NCBI GenBank assembly: GCA_033064195.1 | Contig: JARBJD010000645.1 | Location: forward strand, 1-26,515 | Origin: Blattamonas nauphoetae | Taxonomy: Eukaryota > Preaxostyla > Oxymonadida | Direction of reading: 5' to 3' | DNA length: 26,515 nt | Translations under genes and position numbers: made by a program | In this document: piece by piece, positions 20,431-26,515 of the stretch | Layout of the letters: every line of letters begins with the position of its first letter | Numbering within the stretch: the first letter of the stretch is position 1 | The notes under the pieces: model-generated | The model's input: only the letters and a program-made list of their open reading frames with translations | What the model was told of the DNA's origin: nothing | The model's database searches: none

Positions 20431-23230
20431 CAATGCAGACGATGTCGAGCTGAAGGATCTTCTCAAACTCCACGAAGCTTCACAGCCAATTGAGATTGTT
20501 GACTATATGTTGGTCTTTGAAAATACAGAGCATCCATCGTTCAAAGAGAAAGAGACAAAAATCCTTGAAGAGGCAGCCGTATGGAATCTTCTGTTCTCTA
20601 CCCCGCATTCTCTCACTCATCACATCCATTCTCATCTCGAATATCCAGAAGAAAAAATCTAAAGAAAAAAACCGAAGACAGACACGTTATCAAGCGCCTG
20701 CTCGAACGTCTGTGCTAAAAGTGGTAGACCTCCCGGAGAACCTCGAATGCGATGCTAACAAAAGTGCTGGAGACTTGGTTGACGACGAGATTGCACAGAT
20801 CCGGCTGGAACAGTCGAGAGAACGACGAGAACACCAACAGACCAAAAGTACGAAAAAGCAGTAAAAGAGGCTGAAATGGCAGAGGTCGCACAAACTGAAA
20901 ACAACGATGATGTCAACGAGGTGGCACTCTTTTCCAAGTCGAAGCAGAAGACCAGCAAAGACATTGAGAAAGTCAAGCAGCTCATCATGACCAAGCTCGC
21001 AGACCGAAGAATCGCTTTCGACGAACAGAAGAGCGTTGACGGAAAGAACATTCTTCTTCGAATTTCTGCCATATTTGAGGCCTTGTGTATCGAAGCGGAA
21101 CGTCTCCACATCAAAAAGGTTCTCAAAGAAGAGTTCGTCACGAACGAAGATGACACCGGCATCATCGAATTCACCGTTCAGCACAGAAAAGATTTTCCGG
21201 GGATTGATCGGCCAAATGTGTTTTTCTACCCTTCCGAGCGAAAGTGACTTGCCTGGTCGCTCCTCACTTCCATAGAGGTTACCAACGACGATAAATTTGG
21301 AGACATTCCCTTTGGGGACAGCCTCATCCCTCAAGTCGGTGTGGAAGTGGTACAAGTTCGGGCTAGGAACGCCACCCAATGCACTTGCCAGCTATTTCGG
21401 TTGAGAGGGTTGCAGCACAGTTCGCGTTCAACGAATACCTCATCAAGTCACTCTCCATCCTCGCATTGGTTGGGATCGTCGTCTTCGTCCTCGACCAGGT
21501 GGACAGGACAGGCACTGCACGAACAATTGCGTAGCTCGTCGATGTTGTCATCATCTTCGTCCGGTCTTCCATTTTCGACCGTCTCTGGCGCCGAAAGAAC
21601 GCGCGCAGCCTGTACGACACAAACTCCCTCAAACCAACCGAGCCAGACATGATCCGACCCGTGTTCATCGGAAAGATGCAGTTCTCAGACATCACCGGCC
21701 ACACCGAACGTGTCTACCCCACCCGACTCAAAGTGTGTCGGACAGTGGTAAGCTGGATCGTCAGTGCCATCTTCCTCGCTCTCTCGATTGCGGGGCAGTG
21801 GGCGACTGTGTTCTACGAGGCAGACCTTGTCAGCACATTTCATGTCCAGGCCGATTCGGAGGCTGTACTGTTCCTCGTCCGATGCAAGCCTGGCCTGATC
21901 AACGGAGTGCTGCAGATGGTACTGTGGTCACTGTATGGACGAGTGGCGGTGTGGCTGACCGAGTTTGAGAATCACAAACGGTCGGAAAAGCACGAATTGT
22001 GGTATACGATGAAGATGGTTGTGTTTCTGCTGGTGAACTCGTCGTTCTCGTTCTTCATCATCTTGCCCAGAGCCGATCTGGGAAGAGCGTCCAACGAGGA
22101 CGAGCTCTTCAAGCAGCTCACTCTTCGTGCGAACATCCTCCTCATCCTCCAGTTCCTGAAGAGGGAGCTCGGACACACTGTCATTGGCAATCTGATCGGG
22201 AGTGTCCCTGTGTGGAGGAGACGAGCACAAACACGACACTACGAACGGAAGAAGAGGGCGCTGTGAAGAACTTGGACGACGACCAGTCGCGCTTCAACAC
22301 CCCAACACCCGGTATGGACCTGATGAGCCAAGACCTGTATAGCCAGACACAAAGCAGGCTGAACACAATGGAGACAGCAGACGACGTGCGGGGGCGGAAG
22401 GGGAAGAAAGAAAAGTAGAAGAAGAAGGTCAGGCAGTCCACCAAAATGACTGTGGTGCCACGCGAGCTGATGCTGGAGCTGCGGGAGAAGCGGAGGGAGT
22501 TCAGGGAGTACGAGAACGAGTACAACAAACGCATGTCGGAAGTCGAGTTTGAGCAGTCGAAGGGCAAGTACGATTACGTGCAGCAGTATCTGGACAAGCT
22601 GAACTACATCCTGCAGATCGCCTTCTTCACTCCGATCTCGCCCCTCTCGTCCCTCGTGGCTCTCATCAGCGGCGTGCTCGACACCCTCTCCGCGCGGTAC
22701 AAGCTGCTCAACACAAAGCAACACCCGATCCCGTCGACTCGCCCAAACACGTCGTGGATGGAAACGTCGATCACGACGATCATCTGGGCCTCCATCCCGC
22801 TCACCACACTCGAGCTGTATTACTGTTTCCGCGCCAAGCTGACCGACCTCTTCACGGGAGGCTACACTCCAACCACTGCGACAACGCAGCGTTTGTTTTC
22901 TTCATCCAGTTTCTTGCTGCGTTGGCACTGGAGAACTTGTTTCTGGCAGTCCGTGCGGCGATTGCGCTGTCTGTCAGTGCGGTCCCGAGAATGGTGCGCA
23001 GATCGATCAAAGAGGACGAGGTGACTTACTTTCTCTTCCTCAAATTCATTTCCCTTTTTCAGAAAATGTAAGAGGATATGCTCAGCCTTGTCAAATAAAA
23101 CGATAAGAAGGAGCGTGAGAGGAAGCGATTCAAGACGGACATGGAGGAGTTCTACAGAAAACAAGAAGAACGGAAGAAGAAGCAAATCCTTGACATTCAC
23201 CCCGAACTCAAGAAGAAAAAGCATCCTTAA
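20431..23230 (+). pseudogene. Anoctamin (TMEM16) family, broken
   Basis: Anoctamins are multipass membrane proteins acting as phospholipid scramblases or calcium-activated chloride channels. The order of conserved pieces is complete: DYMLVFEN near 20500; FYPSER near 21230; LETFPLGTASSLKSVWKWYK near 21310; SYFG with ERVAAQFAFNEYL at about 21400; WRRKNARSLYD near 21590; RPVFIG; a long membrane block with VAVWLTEFENHK near 21950; FTPISPLSSLVALISGVLDT, SARYKLL near 22640; and the last membrane helix ending VRRSIKEDE near 23020. Introns: 20579-20648 (70 nt), probably 21244-21277 (34 nt), and 23021-23062 (42 nt). Unexplained breaks: frame changes near 20845, 21400, 22240 and 22870, TAG at 21532 and 22416, TAA at 23069 and 23096. 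The charged tail ends at TAA 23228. I read this as a decayed gene; sequencing error could account for some breaks. Confidence 0.83.
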
Positions 23231-23400
23231 TCAAGGTGCTTTCCTTCTTCATTTGGTGCGTATTAATTTTTCACATTTTAACTTGCTTCTAATCGATCCA
23301 ACCCCTTAAACATATCTCACCTGGTTTCAGCTTTCTTTCTTCGTTTATCTTGTTTCTGTGCATTCTTCGATTCATTTCTTATGCACTCATGATTGTAGAC

Positions 23401-23890
23401 TGCATCTGCTCAAATCGACACGGAATTCGGGGCGATCAAGCTGAAAGTGGGCTTCATCCTCATCTTCGACGACATCATCGGGCTTAAGATGCAGCAGAGC
23501 ATCTACCTGCGCTCAGAGGGTCTGACGTACCAGATGGAGTCAGAGAAGGAGCTTCCTATTCGCATATCTCTATTTTGTAGTCCGTCACATCAAACTTCTT
23601 TTATGTCGACTACTAACTTGTCCTTTCATCTCAGCTTATCCAAGCATATCCACACATCCCTACTGACAACATATCTGAACAGAGTCTATGTTCTGGAGAT
23701 TTTCAGCGAAGCCTATCATTCAAACCAGGTAACAGCCCGACCACATGGGATATATTCTTAATATGGAATTCTTGATAATTCACGCTGTTTCTCTGTTATG
23801 TTCGTTCATTATTTGTCGTTCTTTCGGTCGCAGATCGGAGAGTCTACAATCAACATCCTGACGCAGGATCGCAGCTGTCCGCACTGAATG
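23401..23890 (+). CDS. Exon-like pieces after the anoctamin, unknown
   Basis: After a T-rich stretch ending atgattgtag (23399) an open piece reads QIDTEFGAIKLKVGFILIFD, then DDIIGLKMQQSIYLRSEGLT (to about 23560). A later piece RVYVLEIFSEAYHSNQ ends in gtaaca (23729) and resumes after ggtcgcag (23834) as IGESTINILTQDRS. Composition is protein-like and splice signals are plausible, but I cannot name a family or say whether these belong to the anoctamin tail or another gene. Confidence 0.35.
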
Positions 23891-24199
23891 ATCTCCAACA
23901 AGAACACTTTTACGACAACAACGTCATTTGCCAGCTCAAAAGTCTGCTTTCCACTTCATCTTATTGACCATTTTCTCTCCCATCGTCTCCATCCATTCCA
24001 CAACAAACGTCATCAGTTGGTTGACCAAAGCTAAAACCACGCCCACTGCTACATCATCAAAGCCACAGACTCCTTTGGCACAGAAAATAAAACAGAAGAC
24101 ACAAGTGTCTGCCACATCCCAAACACCCATCGCACTCCAACACGCCTGAATGCATCAATGAAGCTGAGTAATATTCATGGATCCAGTCAACCAGATTAA

Positions 24200-24433
24200 A
24201 TCAGCTCTCTAAGCGCAGTCGACTCTGTGGCCATTGAGTTTGGTCATCAAGATATCCAAACGCTTCTTCAAATCAAGAAGTCGGCTGTTTTCGTGAATAG
24301 GATATACAATACTCTTGCCAAAATTCTTCGATCTGAATTATTGGGCGAGTTTGGGCACAGTTGCTGCTTGCTGGTTCAAATTGTCGCTGACGACAGTCCC
24401 AATGCGATTTCCACGATTCTAAAGAAGGATTGA
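24200..24433 (+). CDS. Short open frame, unknown
   Basis: The open stretch upstream of and including ATG 24227 encodes about 76 residues (VAIEFGHQDIQTLLQIKKSA, then VNRIYNTLAKILRSELLGEF) with helical character and ends in TGA. The minus strand through the same bases also gives a coil-like stretch LLDLKKRLDILMTKLNGHRV, so the coding strand is uncertain. Not recognised. Confidence 0.25.
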   Translation: MSSLSAVDSVAIEFGHQDIQTLLQIKKSAVFVNRIYNTLAKILRSELLGEFGHSCCLLVQIVADDSPNAISTILKKD

Positions 24434-25144
24434 ACAGATCGCAGATCGAGAAATTGGAAGATTCCAAGTGGATAGTGTTGAGGATACATTTGTAGCGACG
24501 TGACATGTTACAAGGAACCACAGACTAGAGTAAACACCTCATCGAACAAAACACTCTCTCTGTCCTCGTTCGCGGACTTGAATGCCCCAACTTGAACATT
24601 ACAAATGCATCCATGATCCAATTGCACAAAATTATCCTTTCCAGCGTCCAGATGACACCTGACTTCGAACCACACACAGCTTAGAGAAAAGCGAGGATTC
24701 TGGAAGTCTCTCGTTCAATAACAACCAAGTCTCAACTGTTTCTCATTTTCCCGAATTCTTCATATCATGGTAGTGTCAGTCATTTCACCTGATTGCTGCC
24801 CAAAATCTCCTTTTCTCCGAACAAGTTCCATCTCCGGCTAACACAATAGTGAGGCGATAAACGGCTCTTATTCATCATGTAATTGAAAGAATTTAGCGAT
24901 GATGTCGTTCAAACGTGTTGTAACTGAAACTGTTTCCAAGAAATGATGGTCGATTGATTCTTGTTGTGTGAGACGTAAAACGATGGTGATTTCCGACTTT
25001 CAACTTATTAAATGAGTGAGTATGGTCTGTATGTTGCAATAAGCCGGTTTGGGTTTCATCATCTTATCCTTCAGAGGCGAATGACGAGCAGATCAATCTT
25101 AGCTTTCTTGGTTCCTGAAGAGTCGGTATTCCAGATCTAAATGA
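24434..25144. other. No gene seen
   Basis: About 700 nt of mixed sequence with stops in all frames. No RNA gene, repeat or exon recognised. Confidence 0.5.
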
Positions 25145-25681
25145 TCAGAAAAGATGTTCTTCTGTTCTGCATTTTTTCGTAGTGACGGTATTAAGATTGT
25201 CAGGGAATGTGATCCATACTGGGAGTATCCGGTCTTCCTGTTGAGAATGATCCCCTTCTGTTGGTTGTGTGTGGACGCTGCTGTTCAATCGCTTTCGTTC
25301 CAAGCTGAGCAGAGGTGTTTTGGTGCCTGGGGCTTCTCCATCAATAATCTCCGACTCTGTCGGAGAGAGTCGATTGCCATTCAGCTTGCGAAGGGAGAAT
25401 ACGGCAGAGTGCAGAGGGTTGGGGTTTGGGAGAGGTTGGGGTCGAGAAGGATGGCTGGCGATGGGGTTTGCTGATGTGTTGAGATGAATGCAGGTGAAAT
25501 GCTGCAGTAGACAGGAGGGTTGATAACAGACGGCTGCTAAATCGACGGAAATAAAAGCGAGGACAATGTGATTCCCTTTGTCTGCGAAAGATGGGTGAGA
25601 AGGAAGCTTGACGAGGAAGCTGTGAAATGGATCATCAGTGGCAGGGCTGTCTGCGTGTTGGCAAAGAAAAGCCGAATTCAT
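25145..25681 (-). CDS. 178-codon open frame, unknown
   Basis: This frame starts at the first ATG after an in-frame TAG and ends in TGA. The product is rich in Ser, Pro, His and Leu, with a more ordered middle (PLRNGNRLSPTESEI-type stretch around residues 98-118, reading LRKLNGNRLSPTESEIIDGE) and a charged end. There is no signal peptide or domain I recognise. An intronless frame of this size is longer than expected by chance here, but codon support is weak. The opposite strand has shorter frames of 106 and 72 codons. Confidence 0.4.
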   Translation of the reverse strand: MNSAFLCQHADSPATDDPFHSFLVKLPSHPSFADKGNHIVLAFISVDLAAVCYQPSCLLQHFTCIHLNTSANPIASHPSRPQPLPNPNPLHSAVFSLRKLNGNRLSPTESEIIDGEAPGTKTPLLSLERKRLNSSVHTQPTEGDHSQQEDRILPVWITFPDNLNTVTTKKCRTEEHLF

Positions 25682-26078
25682 GTCCCTCTACATCATTGGG
25701 TGATGATACTGGGGATGGGAAGCGTTCTTTCCGCAGGACAGTGGCGGTGGGAATGATCCATTTCATCGGTTTCGAAGGAATGAAAATGAAAGGGTTTGTG
25801 GGAGCTGATTCTAACAATTTGGACGAATGCGCGAATGTGCTCAGGAGCGGATGGAAATACGACAGGAAGCGCTGTAATAAAAAGATGTTTTACTGGGATG
25901 AAATTGACGTCTTCCTGGGTCATAAGCAAACTTTCGTTCTGTGTTTCTTATTTTTCTGTTCGCTGTTGTCGAAAAGACGAGGACTGGCTGGATCATACAG
26001 GTGGAATGCATGTTGAGCGACGTCAGAGTCGAGAATGATGTTGACGGAGGAAATCCCATCAAATTGAGGTTTGGGTTT
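25682..26078. other. No gene recognised
   Basis: Several overlapping frames of 60-130 codons on both strands, none with recognisable sequence. Probably spacer between the 178-codon frame and the right-hand array. Confidence 0.4.
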
Positions 26079-26121
26079 TACCGGTGTGAAATAGTGGGTT
26101 ATATCGGTGTGAAATAGTGGA
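26079..26121. repeat. Two tandem copies of a cggtgtgaaatagtgg word
   Basis: cggtgtgaaatagtgg occurs twice with starts 24 nt apart, separated by gttatat. It lies just outside the 32-bp array and may be an older, decayed repeat flank. Confidence 0.7.
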
Positions 26122-26208
26122 GAAGACGGCTCTGAATGGAATGTGAAATCGAGAAAGACGAAACGTTGTTATGAAGAGGGTGAGGGCTGTTGGAGAGGTG
26201 AGGTGGGT

Positions 26209-26515
26209 ACATTCAGGTCGATTGGAGGGGAAGAGTGGGCATAATGAGGTTGATTGGAGGGGAAGAGTGGGCATAATGAGGTTGATTGAGGGGAAGAGGC
26301 ATAATGAGGTTGATTGGAGGGGAAGAGTGGGCATAATGAGGTTGATTGGAGGGGAAGAGGGCATAATGAGGTTGATTGAGGGGAAGAGGGCATAAATGAG
26401 GTTGGATTGGAGGGAAGAGTGGGCATAATGAGGCTGATTGAGGGGAAGAGTGGGCATAATGAGGTTGATTGGAGGGGAAGAGTGGGCATAATGAGGTCGA
26501 TTGGAGGGAAGAGGG
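26209..26515. repeat. 32-bp purine-rich tandem array (right edge cut by window)
   Basis: The unit is gattggaggggaagagtg followed by ggcataatgaggtt, about 32 bp, with 1-6 bp deletions in some copies (for example near 26287 and 26376). About nine copies are visible and the array continues past the window. On the minus strand it is pyrimidine-rich like the other two arrays. Open frames of 74-132 codons through it are due to the stop-free unit. Confidence 0.9.

Noticed and set aside
22181-22724. Minus-strand frames of 128-161 codons
   Set aside because: They are antisense to recognisable anoctamin coding sequence.
7984-23230. Alternative genetic code with TAA/TAG as Gln
   Set aside because: The kinase TAG and the anoctamin stops suit Gln, but the 1528-codon frame and the helical-repeat frame contain no TAR codon, and the same pseudogenes also carry frame changes and a TGA. 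Kept only as a question.

Overview
This is eukaryotic DNA from a microbial eukaryote. Genes are cut by very short GT-AG introns (about 34-97 nt), there are no bacterial-style operons, and the gene families are eukaryotic: a TMEM16/anoctamin, a eukaryotic-type protein kinase, a Crinkler/RHS-type ATPase-nuclease and a helical-repeat protein. The mix of large arrays, decayed gene families and compact introns fits an anaerobic flagellate such as an oxymonad (Blattamonas-like). That placement is an impression, not a result.

Layout. Positions 1-540 are a 20-bp pyrimidine-rich tandem array. About 1215-3780 holds a decayed cut-and-paste DNA transposon with a DDE-type transposase; its coding region is studded with short perfect hairpins, and a 119-nt branched fold (3437-3555) lies near its 3' end. 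Positions 3818-6290 are a 30-bp tandem array of about 80 copies that is open in five of six frames without being a plausible gene. A dispersed repeat follows both arrays (1022-1160 and 6594-6731). The stretch 6800-7980 is gene-poor, with a 32-nt inverted-repeat pair and four copies of a 13-nt word that sit where a minus-strand kinase pseudogene (7984-8741) stops.

The centre is one very large minus-strand gene (15456-10254, two exons, about 1720 aa) of the Crinkler/RHS P-loop class, with an unusual repeat insert and a long C-terminal extension. Upstream of it are unrecognised exon-like pieces, then a minus-strand helical-repeat protein (19118-17624) with a possible 5' exon (19867-19600). On the plus strand, 20431-23230 is a clearly recognisable anoctamin that now carries several frame changes and stops. 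The right end has exon-like fragments, a 178-aa minus-strand frame, and a third tandem array (32-bp unit) that runs off the window.

No rRNA, tRNA, CRISPR array or virus-derived element was recognised. The genes do not form one pathway. The window reads as a repeat-rich, decaying accessory region around one or two intact genes. The most unusual signal is the run of nested perfect hairpins over the transposase region.
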